64,000 nt of DNA from NCBI RefSeq assembly GCF_030411995.1, contig NZ_JASNRC010000008.1, positions 1-64,000 of the forward strand, written 5' to 3'. Numbering within the stretch: the stretch's first letter is position 1; each line of letters begins with the position of its first letter. Positions 1 to 9,812 of this stretch are shown here, piece by piece. Origin of the DNA: Massilia sp. YIM B02769. GTDB lineage: Bacteria; Pseudomonadota; Gammaproteobacteria; Burkholderiales; Burkholderiaceae_D. The position numbers and the translations under genes were made by a program. Under the pieces are notes generated by a model, which saw only the letters and a program-made list of their open reading frames with translations, had not been told where the DNA came from and did no database searches.

Positions 1-64
1 TCAGCCCAATCTGGCGCGCTTGGCACAATGATGCCGTTGTCAGGAGGGTGGAGTCCATCACATT

Positions 65-273
65 ACGGTGGGCACGCTGTGCCCACGCGGAAGCCGGCGC
101 GGCGTTGGCCACGTTTGCACCCGACGAGCTGCAAGCCGCCGGCGCCACCCGGGATGCTCCGCGAACGCCAACAACATCCACGGACCTCATCGCCGCGTTT
201 ACACGCCAACAAGACGCACGCATCCGCGTGGGCACTTCGTCGTTGATGCTCCCAGCATCAACGACCCCACCGT
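65..273. repeat. Fold-back intergenic repeat, copy 1
   Basis: The outer ends are inverted copies: ACGGTGGG at 65-72 and CCCACCGT at 266-273. Inside them, GTGCCCACGCGG at 79-90 has an inverted partner CCGCGTGGGCAC near 222-234. Close to the right end is a perfect hairpin with an 11-bp stem (TCGTTGATGCT) and a CCC loop at about 239-263. The element lies downstream of icd and has no convincing gene. It resembles the copies near 3775, 7691 and 23932 in its ends and layout. Bases 1-64 show nothing recognisable. Confidence 0.6.
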
Positions 274-292
274 ACGGTCCAAGCCGCCGCGC

Positions 293-335
293 AAAAATAA
301 AAACCCCGCCAGGCTAGCAGCACAGGCGGGGTTTC
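293..335 (-). terminator. Rho-independent terminator of icd
   Basis: On the minus strand a hairpin with stem AAACCCCGCC/GGCGGGGTTT is followed by a T-rich run. It starts about 45 bases after the icd stop codon, where an intrinsic terminator would be expected. Confidence 0.85.
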
Positions 336-377
336 TCTTACTTCATGCTACGCGGCAAGGCCGCGCCATCACATCGA

Positions 378-2609
<2,232 letters not shown>

Positions 2610-2975
2610 GCACTATTTCCTCGGTTCTCGCGACGGTATCGCGAATGTCTAACTAATAAATAAGGCCTGTCTGCGCCCGCTGTCGGGCGGCACGCCATCC
2701 ACGCGCCGATACTACTCCGCTTGGCGCGCGATGGACAGCGCGCGATGGACGACACTGCTGGGCCTGTCCGCTGCTCGGCTCTCCTGGAGCACCGCGTCAA
2801 CTCTTCTATAAGACATAAGACGCGCGTTTCACATTATGCACCAGTATTTTACTAGACGCTATAGCTTTAGCATCCCAACAGCCCTCCCCCGCACCGCCTG
2901 CCGGGCGCTCGGCAGCGCGCGAACGCGCTAGCATGGGCCCAGGTTTTTCCATCCTTCTCACTTACAGGAGCTGCC
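2610..2975. promoter_or_regulatory. Divergent intergenic region between icd and the DUF2243 gene
   Basis: This 366-bp gap must hold the promoters of icd (minus) and the DUF2243 gene (plus). Between about 2810 and 2875 it becomes AT-richer than its surroundings (CTATAAGACATAAGACG, then ATTATGCACC and TATTTTACTAG), which is the most likely promoter and operator zone. I could not assign a confident -35/-10 pair. Short open frames on either strand have no convincing start signals. Confidence 0.45.
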
Positions 2976-3779
2976 ATGGGCGTGCGCCAGTCCGATGCTT
3001 TCGCCATTCCCGCATTGCGTTCGCTGGGCTGGGCCGGCTACCTGCTGGGCTTCGGGCTGGGCGGCTTCTTCGACGGCATCCTGCTGCACCAGATCCTGCA
3101 GTGGCACCATCTGCTGTCGCTGGTCACGCGCCCGCCCTTCCAGGACATCCGGCTGCAAATCATGGCCGACGGGTTCTTCCATTTGCTGATGTACGTGATC
3201 GCGTTTGCCGGGCTGTGGAAGTTGTGGAGGGGGCGGCACAGCCTGGCGGCCGTTGGCGGCGACCGGCTGCTGCTGGCGAATGCGCTGATCGGGTTTGGGG
3301 CCTGGCACATGCTCGACGGGGTGCTGTCGCATTGGGTGCTGGGCATTCACCGGATTCGGCTCGACAGCGAGAACGTGCTGTTCTGGGATGCGCTGTGGTT
3401 CCTGGTATTCGGTGTGGCGGTGGCGGCGCTGGGCTGGTGGCTGCGGCGTGGGGATGGCGGCGCGCTGGGCGGCAAGGCAAGTGTTGCGATGCTGGTGGCG
3501 GCGGTGCTGGTGGGCGGACCGGTCGCGGCCTTGCCGCCGCCGAACGTGAATACGGTGATGGTGTTCTTCAAACCAGGGACGACGCCGGCGCAAGTGTTCG
3601 CGGGGATCGAGGCGGTGGATGGACGGATCTTGTGGTCGGCGCCGTCGGGGGATGTGTGGGCGCTGGATGTGCGGGACAAGAGCAGGACTGGCCAGCTCTA
3701 TCGGCATGGGGCCTGGGTGGTGAGCAATTCGGCCTGGGTGGCCGGGTGTCTGGCGTGGACCTCGGCAAAGGGTTCGTAG
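2976..3779 (+). CDS. DUF2243 family membrane protein with C-terminal extension
   Basis: This is an inner-membrane protein of unknown function, 267 residues. Residues 1-150 match my memory of DUF2243: four hydrophobic segments, several in-membrane histidines and motifs such as GFGLGGFFDGILLHQILQWH and GAWHMLDGVLSHW. After a fifth hydrophobic stretch (about 165-185) come roughly 80 soluble residues beginning NTVMVFFKPGTTPAQV, which fall outside the usual DUF2243 length and may be an alpha/beta domain. The ATG follows AGGAG at a good distance. The stop codon TAG lies within the first bases of the adjacent fold-back repeat, so the C-terminus could have been altered by the repeat. The family is certain enough; the role is not known. 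Confidence 0.8.
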   Translation: MGVRQSDAFAIPALRSLGWAGYLLGFGLGGFFDGILLHQILQWHHLLSLVTRPPFQDIRLQIMADGFFHLLMYVIAFAGLWKLWRGRHSLAAVGGDRLLLANALIGFGAWHMLDGVLSHWVLGIHRIRLDSENVLFWDALWFLVFGVAVAALGWWLRRGDGGALGGKASVAMLVAAVLVGGPVAALPPPNVNTVMVFFKPGTTPAQVFAGIEAVDGRILWSAPSGDVWALDVRDKSRTGQLYRHGAWVVSNSAWVAGCLAWTSAKGS

Positions 3780-3898
3780 GGTGGGCACTTGTGCCCACGC
3801 GGTATCATCACACGATCGGAGGCGAACTGTCGCGGAGCTCCGCGAAACCTTGCGGCGCGCATGGGTACGACCGCGTGGGCTCAAGAGCCCACCCTACG
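3775..3898. repeat. Fold-back intergenic repeat, copy 2
   Basis: A 124-bp element with nearly perfect inverted ends. The left end reads CGTAGGGTGGGCAC then GTGCCCACGCGG. The right end reads CCGCGTGGGC then GCCCACCCTACG. Each end is itself a small hairpin. The middle (about 3803-3870) is unrelated in sequence to the middles of the other copies. It supplies the TAG stop codon of the preceding gene. It has the organisation of a REP or MITE-like non-coding element. Confidence 0.75.
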
Positions 3899-3960
3899 CC
3901 CCTGCATGAGCACCTGTCCGGAAGGAGCAATCGGATGAACACGCAGAATCACAAAGCGGA

Positions 3961-3996
3961 AAAACCCGCCGGACTCTCATCGGGCGGGTCTTTCTT
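3961..3996 (-). terminator. Rho-independent terminator of rpsT
   Basis: Read on the minus strand, an ACCCGCC/GGCGGGT hairpin is followed by TTTTTCC. It lies about 45-80 bases after the rpsT stop codon. Confidence 0.75.
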
Positions 3997-4042
3997 CCAC
4001 TGTACTGCCTGCGCGGCCTGGGGCCGCGCGCCAACCGGTCTA

Positions 4043-4309
4043 TTAGGCCGACAGGGCTTTCAGAGCAGCAGCCAGGCGGCTCTTGTGGCGAGCGGCCTTG
4101 TTCTTGTGGATGATCTTCTTGTCGGCGATGCTGTCGATGGTCGACACGGACGACTGGAAGATGCTGGTCGCAGCGGCTTTGTCGCCAGCCTGGATGGCTT
4201 TGCGAACGGCCTTGATTGCGGTACGCAGGGTCGAGCGCTGGGCGCTGTTGTGTGCGTTTTGCTTAACTGCTTGACGAGCGCGCTTGCGTGCTTGTGCGGT
4301 ATTTGCCAT
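4043..4309 (-). CDS. rpsT: 30S ribosomal protein S20
   Basis: S20 binds 16S rRNA early in assembly of the small ribosomal subunit. The 88-residue product [17 protein letters not shown]... is highly basic and helical, and it has the canonical length and N-terminus. The start at 4309 is chosen because AGGAA lies 5 bases upstream and the protein then begins with the family's conserved [10 protein letters not shown]; an earlier in-frame start would add 12 unrelated residues. A strong promoter lies about 110 bases upstream and a terminator follows, so it is a single-gene unit. The roughly 110-base leader leaves room for the translational autoregulation known for S20. Confidence 0.98.
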   Translation of the reverse strand: MANTAQARKRARQAVKQNAHNSAQRSTLRTAIKAVRKAIQAGDKAAATSIFQSSVSTIDSIADKKIIHKNKAARHKSRLAAALKALSA

Positions 4310-4423
4310 GGAATTTCCTAAATCGGGGTCAAGTTGCGTTTGCAAACATTAGCGAGTCAAACTGGCCCATTCCAGTGCCTGCCAAACATAAGTGTCTGCT
4401 AACAGAATTCAGTACAGCCCACG

Positions 4424-4452
4424 ATTATAGCGAAGGAATCCCTTCCCGGCAA
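4424..4452 (-). promoter_or_regulatory. Sigma70-type promoter of rpsT
   Basis: On the minus strand: -35 TTGCCG (4447-4452), a 17-bp spacer, and a perfect -10 TATAAT (4424-4429). Predicted transcription start is near 4417, giving a leader of about 108 bases before the rpsT ATG. Confidence 0.75.
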
Positions 4453-4504
4453 TTCATTATTCACAAAAGCCACTGAAGCAGGGCCGCGCCGGGTGTTGCA
4501 CAGT

Positions 4505-4510
4505 TATAAT
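4505..4510 (+). promoter_or_regulatory. Candidate -10 element of murJ, very close to the start codon
   Basis: A perfect TATAAT sits at 4505-4510, with only 8 bases (CTCGGCCC) before the murJ ATG. There is no Shine-Dalgarno sequence in those bases. No good -35 is visible at the right distance. If it is active, the mRNA would begin at or within a base or two of the ATG. Confidence 0.4.
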
Positions 4511-4518
4511 CTCGGCCC

Positions 4519-6069
4519 ATGAATCTGCTCAAGACCCTCGCCGCCATCTCCAGCATGACCATGGTGTCGCGCATCACCGGACTGTTGCGTGAAAGCCTGT
4601 TTGCCGCCGCCTTCGGCGCCTCGAATTTCACCGATGCCTTCAACATCGCGTTCCGCCTGCCCAACCTGCTGCGGCGCCTGTTCGCCGAGGGCGCCTTCTC
4701 CCAGGCCTTCGTGCCCATCCTGACCGAATACAAGACGAAACACGGCCAGGAAGCCACCAAGACCCTGGTCGATCACGTCGCCACGGTGCTGATCTGGGCA
4801 ACGGTGGCCACCAGCATCGTCGGCATCATCGCCGCCCCGGTCCTGATCCTGTGGATCGGCGGCGGCCTGCAGCGCGAGCCGGCCGCCTTCGATGCCGCCG
4901 TGGTCATGACGCGCATGATGTTCCCCTACATCGCCTGCATGGCCTTCGTTGCCATGGCCAGCGGCGTGCTGAACACCTGGCGCCAGTTCAAGATTCCCGC
5001 GTTCACGCCGGTGCTGCTGAACCTCTCCTTCATCTTCGCCGCCGTCGTGCTGTCCGATTATTTCGAGCAGCCAATCTACGCGATGGCGGTCGGCGTGTGC
5101 ATCGGCGGCATCCTGCAGGTGGCGCTCCAGCTGCCGCCGCTGATCAAGCTCGGCATGCTGCCGCGCCTTTCCATCAATCCGCTCACAGGCCTGCGCGACG
5201 CCGGTGTGCGCCGCATGCTCGGCAAGATGGGACCGGCCGTGTTCGCCGTCGCCGCGGCCCAGATCAGCCTCCTGATCAACACGACGATTGCCGCCAGCCT
5301 GGCCGCCGGCGCCGTCACCGCGCTGCAGTACGCCGACCGCCTGATGGAGCTGCCGACCGCCCTGCTCGGCGTGGCCCTGGGCACCATCCTGCTGCCGGGC
5401 CTGGCCAAGGCGAATACCGAAGGCGATACCCAGGAATACTCTTCGCTGCTCGACTGGGGCCTGCGCCTGACCTTCCTGCTGTCGATTCCGGCGGCGGTGG
5501 GCCTGGCCACCATGGCCACGCCGATGATCTCGACCCTGTTCCACTACGGCGCTTTCGATGCCGCCGACGTGAATGCCTCCTCGCTGCCGCTGATGGCCTA
5601 TAGCGCCGGCCTGCTCGGCTTCATCCTGGTCAAGACGCTGGCGCCGGCCTTTTTCGCGCGCCAGGAAGTGCGCACGCCGGTGTACATCGCGGTCGGCACG
5701 CTGGTCGCCACCCAGCTGATGAACCTGGTCTTCGTGCCGCTGCTGGGCGTGGCAGGACTGGCGCTGTCGATCGGCGTCGCCGCCTGCCTGAACGCCGCCC
5801 TGCTCTACCGCGGCCTGCGCAAGCGCGGCATCTATGTGCCGCTGCCGGGCTGGGGCGCCTTCTTCCTCAAACTGGTGGTGGCGGTGTCGGCGATGGGGGC
5901 CGTGGCCTGGTTCAGCCAGGTCCAGTTCGACTGGATCGCGCTGCGCGCCCATCCGCTGCTGCGCGGCGGCCTCCTGCTCGGCATCATCGCCCTGTGCGGC
6001 GTCACTTACTTCGGTGTGCTGGGCGTGCTGGGCTTCCGTCCGCGCGACTTCAAGCGCCGCGCCAAGTAA
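4519..6069 (+). CDS. murJ: Lipid II flippase MurJ (MviN family)
   Basis: It moves the peptidoglycan precursor lipid II across the inner membrane. The 516-residue protein is hydrophobic throughout, with about 14 membrane segments, and begins MNLLKTLAAISSMTMVSRIT, the typical family N-terminus. Further family features are FAEGAFSQAFVPIL near residue 55 and an arginine-rich loop in the first third. The N-terminal ATG is supported by homology rather than by a ribosome binding site. The gene is divergent from rpsT, a common betaproteobacterial arrangement. Its stop codon abuts the stop codon of the convergent pilin-like gene with no bases between, and no terminator is visible. Confidence 0.96.
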   Translation: MNLLKTLAAISSMTMVSRITGLLRESLFAAAFGASNFTDAFNIAFRLPNLLRRLFAEGAFSQAFVPILTEYKTKHGQEATKTLVDHVATVLIWATVATSIVGIIAAPVLILWIGGGLQREPAAFDAAVVMTRMMFPYIACMAFVAMASGVLNTWRQFKIPAFTPVLLNLSFIFAAVVLSDYFEQPIYAMAVGVCIGGILQVALQLPPLIKLGMLPRLSINPLTGLRDAGVRRMLGKMGPAVFAVAAAQISLLINTTIAASLAAGAVTALQYADRLMELPTALLGVALGTILLPGLAKANTEGDTQEYSSLLDWGLRLTFLLSIPAAVGLATMATPMISTLFHYGAFDAADVNASSLPLMAYSAGLLGFILVKTLAPAFFARQEVRTPVYIAVGTLVATQLMNLVFVPLLGVAGLALSIGVAACLNAALLYRGLRKRGIYVPLPGWGAFFLKLVVAVSAMGAVAWFSQVQFDWIALRAHPLLRGGLLLGIIALCGVTYFGVLGVLGFRPRDFKRRAK

Positions 6070-6816
6070 TCAGCGCTCGACCGGCTGCGGCGGCTCCACC
6101 GGCGTCGGGTCGGCGGGCGGCGGGTTCGGTTCCGGCTTCGCCTCTTCGGACGGCTCGGGCTGCGCCGGCGGCTCTTCTGGCTCGGCAGGCGGTTCGGCCT
6201 CGGGTTCCGGCTGGGCCGGCTGCTCGGGCGGCGCTGCCGGCGGCGCACCGGGTGCGGGCGCCGTGCCCGGCGCCGGGAACAAGGGCGCAGGCGCGCCCGG
6301 CGTGCCCGGCGGCGTCACGTTGTTCGGCGCCGTCACGCTCACGCCCTGCCCGGTCGCCGTGAACTTCCACTCCGACAGGTGCTCCTTGTTCTCGAAATTC
6401 AGGAAGCGCGCGTCGAAGTTCGCCACCTTCAGCGGCTGCGCCCGCGACAAACTGTACACCGCCAGCACGCCCACCTTGTCGCCCTGGTAGACGATGCCCC
6501 ACTCGTCCTTGCCGGTGATCGGGTCGATGAAGATCTTGCGCAGGTGCCGGCGCGTGCCGGGAAAACGCGGGTCCTTCAACAGATCCTGCAGGGTCGGCGG
6601 CGCGGTCGGATAGCCGCGCGGCGTGGCGGCGGCATAGCTGCGCAAGGCTTCGGAAAATTCCGCGCCGATTTCCAGCAAGTCTTGCTCGGCGGCGGCGCGG
6701 CGCAGCAGCGAATCGACCTTCAATGTCGCCGCGCCGACCAGCCCCAGGATCGCCACGAAGAACACCAGGCCGACGTAGGTGAAGCCGGCCTCGTTCGGTG
6801 AGGGCCGCGCTACCAT
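6070..6816 (-). CDS. Pilin-like protein with Pro/Glu-rich C-terminal tail
   Basis: Probably a minor pseudopilin of the secretion or pilus machine encoded upstream, last gene of that operon. The 248-residue product has a short leader ending in NEAG, then FTYVGLVFFVAILGLVGAA, a type IV pilin hydrophobic helix. Cleavage would fall after Gly11. Position +5 of the mature protein is Gly, not the usual Glu; among type II pseudopilins lack of Glu5 is characteristic of tip protein GspK. Residues 30-165 form a globular part that includes a WGIVYQGDKVG stretch. Residues 170-248 are almost only Pro, Glu, Ala and Gln. The start overlaps the previous stop by 7 bases. The exact type is uncertain. Confidence 0.7.
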   Translation of the reverse strand: MVARPSPNEAGFTYVGLVFFVAILGLVGAATLKVDSLLRRAAAEQDLLEIGAEFSEALRSYAAATPRGYPTAPPTLQDLLKDPRFPGTRRHLRKIFIDPITGKDEWGIVYQGDKVGVLAVYSLSRAQPLKVANFDARFLNFENKEHLSEWKFTATGQGVSVTAPNNVTPPGTPGAPAPLFPAPGTAPAPGAPPAAPPEQPAQPEPEAEPPAEPEEPPAQPEPSEEAKPEPNPPPADPTPVEPPQPVER

Positions 6817-7196
6817 TCCGCGTAGGGCCGGCCGTCGCGGCCATTGCCGGGCGCGCCGCTGCGGATGTCGTACACCGCGCCCGGTTCGCCGTCGGCCTCG
6901 GGCGGCACGACGACCCAGGTGCTCTCGCTCTCGGTGACCGGATCGACCGGCACCCGCGCCAGGTATTTTTTCTCGACCAGCTGTTCCAGCGAATCCGGAT
7001 AGCGGCCGGTGTCGGCGTGGTACTGGTCGATCACGGCGCGCGTGTTGCGCAGGTTGTCGAGCAGGATGGTCTCTTTGGTCTTGTCGACGCTCGGGAAGAA
7101 GCGCGGCACGGCCAGCGTCAACAGCAAGGCGACGATGCCGAGCACCACCAGCAGTTCGATCAGGGTAAAGCCGCGCTTGCGGTGCGTTCTCGTCAT
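6810..7196 (-). CDS. GspG-like pseudopilin, 128 residues
   Basis: A type II secretion/type IV pilin-like subunit. MTRTHRKRG is a short basic leader, followed by the cleavage site G/FTLIELLVVLGIVALLL with Glu at +5. The C-terminal part contains the pseudopilin-like block DQYHADTGRYPDSLEQL. It is shorter than the major pseudopilin at 15170 and lacks the GspG calcium-site tail. It follows the 189-residue pilin gene after 4 bases and overlaps the next gene, so it is translated within the same operon. The precise place in the pseudopilus is not determined. Confidence 0.8.
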   Translation of the reverse strand: MTRTHRKRGFTLIELLVVLGIVALLLTLAVPRFFPSVDKTKETILLDNLRNTRAVIDQYHADTGRYPDSLEQLVEKKYLARVPVDPVTESESTWVVVPPEADGEPGAVYDIRSGAPGNGRDGRPYAEW

Positions 7197-7200
7197 GGAT

Positions 7201-7770
7201 TCACCAGCGCTTGTAGGGAATGCCGTTCAAGCCGGTCTTGCCCGAGGTGGAATACACGTCGTAGACGTCGTCGCCCTCCTTCGGTTCCTCGGCTTCGCTG
7301 GCGTAGCTGCGCTTGCCCCAGGTCTGGGCGTCGCCCAGTTCGGGATCGGGGTTGAACGGGTCGCGCGGCAGGCGGCGCAGGAAGTAGATCTTCGCCTGCT
7401 TGGGGCTGCGCAGGTCGGTCACGCCTTCCACCAGCAGCTCCAGTTTCGCCGGGTAGCCGGTGGCGCCGGCGTTCTTCTTGACGCGGCCTTCGTCGCTGGC
7501 GCGTTTGTAGGCGTCGATGGCGGAGCGGATCTCGCGCAGGGACTGGCGCAACTGGCCTTCGTTGCGGCGCTGGATGACGGTCTGGCTGACCGGGATCACC
7601 AGCGTGGCGAGCAAGGCCAGGATGGTGAGGGTGACCAGGAGTTCGATCAGGGTGAAGCCGCGTGCGTGCGTACACCGGCCGCGTAATCGCAGACGGGGAC
7701 TGGACGCGTGGAGTAATCCAGTCCGGGGGACTGGATTACAAAAGCCGTCTACCCTACGGCATGCGGTCAT
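7201..7770 (-). CDS. GspG-like pseudopilin with an unusual 38-residue leader
   Basis: The mature part begins at FTLIELLVTLTILALLATLVIP, after Gly38, and continues with a globular domain that includes ASDEGRVKKNAGATGYPAKL. The start ATG at 7770 shares ATGA with the secretin stop, which argues for translational coupling; no other good start occurs in frame before the cleavage site. This gives a leader of 38 residues with several prolines and two cysteines, far longer than the 6-25 residues usual for such proteins. The leader coincides with a fold-back DNA repeat (7691-7758). Either the leader is tolerated or an uncommon start further in is used. Confidence 0.78.
   Translation of the reverse strand: MTACRRVDGFCNPVPRTGLLHASSPRLRLRGRCTHARGFTLIELLVTLTILALLATLVIPVSQTVIQRRNEGQLRQSLREIRSAIDAYKRASDEGRVKKNAGATGYPAKLELLVEGVTDLRSPKQAKIYFLRRLPRDPFNPDPELGDAQTWGKRSYASEAEEPKEGDDVYDVYSTSGKTGLNGIPYKRW
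7691..7758. repeat. Fold-back repeat inside the pseudopilin leader, copy 3 (partial)
   Basis: A perfect hairpin with a 12-bp stem (GTAATCCAGTCC, 7713-7724, and its complement 7728-7739) and a GGG loop is flanked by AGACGG (7691-7696) and CCGTCT (7745-7750). The right end runs into ACCCTACG, the terminal motif shared with the copies at 3775 and 23932. It lies entirely within coding sequence for the 5' end of the 189-residue pilin gene, just after the secretin stop. Confidence 0.6.
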
Positions 7771-9812
7771 TGGTTCGGGATCGGGGTGACCTGCACACCC
7801 GACGGTGCGGTGTACGGCGTGCCGGGCGGCGGTACGTTCGGTGCGTTCGCCGGCGGCACGTAAGGCGCCGGGGATGGCGTGGCCGGCGTGGTGCCGATCG
7901 GTTGCGACAGCGGGATGCCGGTAACGGGCGGCGGCAGGCTTGGCGCCGTGACCGGCTGGCCGAGCGGTGGCGCGACAGGTTGGCCGTTTGCCGGCTGTGC
8001 GGGCGGCAGCGCGCGCGTGCCGGGAACAGGCGCCACGGCCGGCAGGCGCACCGTGGTGTCCGGACGGCGGCGGAAGCTGGCTTCGGTGCCGGCGCCGAAC
8101 TCCGAGGCCCCGGCCGGCGGACGCTGGATGGTGCGCACCAGGTGCGGCGTGATCGACAGCACGATTTCCGTCTTGTCGTTCGAGTCGCGCGTGCTGCCGA
8201 ACAGGCGGCCCAGCACCGGCAGGCTGCCGACGCCCGGCACCTTGCTGCCGCTGGTGCGGTCTTCGCTGCTGATCAGGCCCGCCAGCACCTGGTTCTCGCC
8301 ATCCTTCAGCTGCAGCATGGTCTGGGCCGAACGGGTGCCGATGCGGTAGGCCACCGAGCCGTCGTTGGTCGTCATCGAGTCGATCAGGTTGCTCACTTCG
8401 AGCGAGATGCGGATGCCGACTTCGTTGTTCAGGTAGATGGTCGGCTCGACGTTCAGGGTCAGGCCGACGTCGACGTAGGTGATCGACTGGGAAGCGAAGC
8501 CGCCCACGCCGGTCGAGACGGTGGTGGTGATGTTCGGCACACGATCGCCGATCACGACCTTGGCCTTTTCCTTGTTGCGCACGCGGATGCGCGGGTTGGC
8601 CAGGGTGTTCGAATCGGTGTCGGTCTTGTTCGCGTTCAGGGTGGCGCCGATGCCGGTCACGCCGATGGTGTCGCTGTTCAGGCCGCGCAGTTCGTTGATC
8701 GTGATCGGTGCGCCTTGCGCGGCGATCAGCGGCGTGAAGCCCAGGCTCTGCGGCCAGGCCAGGCCCAGGTCCATCAGGCGGCTGCGCTTGATCTCCAGGA
8801 CCTCGACGTCGAGCATGACTTCCGGCTCGGGCACGTCCTGCAGGGCCACCAGTTGCGTGGCCAGCTTGATCGCTTCCGGGCTGTCGCGCAGGATCACCAG
8901 GTTCAGCTTCTCGTCGATGACGACGTCGCGCGACTTCAGGATGGTCTTGAAGGTGTTGGCGATGGTCTTGGCCTCGGCGTTCGCCAGGTAGAAGGTCTTC
9001 ACCGTCATCTCCTGGTATTCCTTCAGCTTGACCGCCACGTTCGGGTAGACCAGGATGGTATTGCCGTCCATGACCTGGCGCTCGAGCTGGTTGGTCACCA
9101 GCAGGAAGTGCACGGCCGCTTCCACCGTGCTGTTCTTCAGGAAGATCGAGGTGCGCTGGTCGGCGCGCACGTCCTTGTCGAACACGAAGTTCAGGCCCGA
9201 GTGGCGTGCGATGATCTCGAAGACCTGGCGCAGCGGCGCGTCGCGGAACTCCAGGCTGATGGGCTTCCTGAAAGCGGCGGCCAGCGTGGCCTCGGAGGTC
9301 GGCACCGTCGCTGCCTCGTTCACTTCGTTGAGCATCACGCGCGCGCGCTCGTGCGCCGGGCGTTCGGTGAGGATGGCCGACAGCTTCTGGCGCGCGGCCT
9401 CGTAGTCCTTTTTCGCCACGTCGGCCGTGGCGGCATCGATCAGGGCGCTGTGGCGGGCATCGGCTTCCAGCTGGCGCATGCCGGCGCGGCCACGCTCGTT
9501 GGCCGGGTCGATCTCGAGCACGCGCGCAAAGCCGGTGCGCGCTTCCTCGGCGCGGCCGGCGGCCAGGTCGCGCTCGGCGCCGTCGATCAGGCGCACGGTG
9601 GCGCCATCGCGCGCACGCAGGTAGGCGGCGCGGTACAGGGGGTTGCCGGGATCGGCCGCCACCGCCTCGCGGTACTTGGCCAGGCCGGCGCCAACCTGCT
9701 CCTGGGCCACCAGCGCATTGCCTTCCTGGTAGGCGCGCTGGGCCGCGCAGCCCGCGAGCAGCGCGCACGCCAGGCTCACGGCCGCGGCAGAACGTAAGCG
9801 GGAACGAACCAT
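7767..9812 (-). CDS. Lipoprotein secretin (GspD/MshL/PilQ type)
   Basis: Forms the outer-membrane channel of the secretion or pilus machine. The 681-residue product has a lipoprotein signal ending LLAGC (Cys22). TPR-like helices follow (about 25-170), then an STN/N0 domain (about 190-260, with PLRQVFEIIARHSGLNFVFD), a secretin N1 domain (TFYLANAEAKTIANTFKTIL) and the C-terminal secretin barrel containing VPGVGSLPVLGRLFG. A Pro-rich tail of about 110 residues follows. The lipoprotein plus TPR plus secretin layout is closer to MshL-type secretins than to classical GspD. The ATG at 9812 overlaps the upstream stop as TAATG. Confidence 0.9.
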   Translation of the reverse strand: MVRSRLRSAAAVSLACALLAGCAAQRAYQEGNALVAQEQVGAGLAKYREAVAADPGNPLYRAAYLRARDGATVRLIDGAERDLAAGRAEEARTGFARVLEIDPANERGRAGMRQLEADARHSALIDAATADVAKKDYEAARQKLSAILTERPAHERARVMLNEVNEAATVPTSEATLAAAFRKPISLEFRDAPLRQVFEIIARHSGLNFVFDKDVRADQRTSIFLKNSTVEAAVHFLLVTNQLERQVMDGNTILVYPNVAVKLKEYQEMTVKTFYLANAEAKTIANTFKTILKSRDVVIDEKLNLVILRDSPEAIKLATQLVALQDVPEPEVMLDVEVLEIKRSRLMDLGLAWPQSLGFTPLIAAQGAPITINELRGLNSDTIGVTGIGATLNANKTDTDSNTLANPRIRVRNKEKAKVVIGDRVPNITTTVSTGVGGFASQSITYVDVGLTLNVEPTIYLNNEVGIRISLEVSNLIDSMTTNDGSVAYRIGTRSAQTMLQLKDGENQVLAGLISSEDRTSGSKVPGVGSLPVLGRLFGSTRDSNDKTEIVLSITPHLVRTIQRPPAGASEFGAGTEASFRRRPDTTVRLPAVAPVPGTRALPPAQPANGQPVAPPLGQPVTAPSLPPPVTGIPLSQPIGTTPATPSPAPYVPPANAPNVPPPGTPYTAPSGVQVTPIPNQ

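Noticed and set aside
3935..4321. Plus-strand open frame with a good Shine-Dalgarno sequence (GGAAGGAG) before ATG 3935
   Set aside because: It runs through the rpsT terminator and antisense to the whole rpsT gene, and the protein has no recognisable features.
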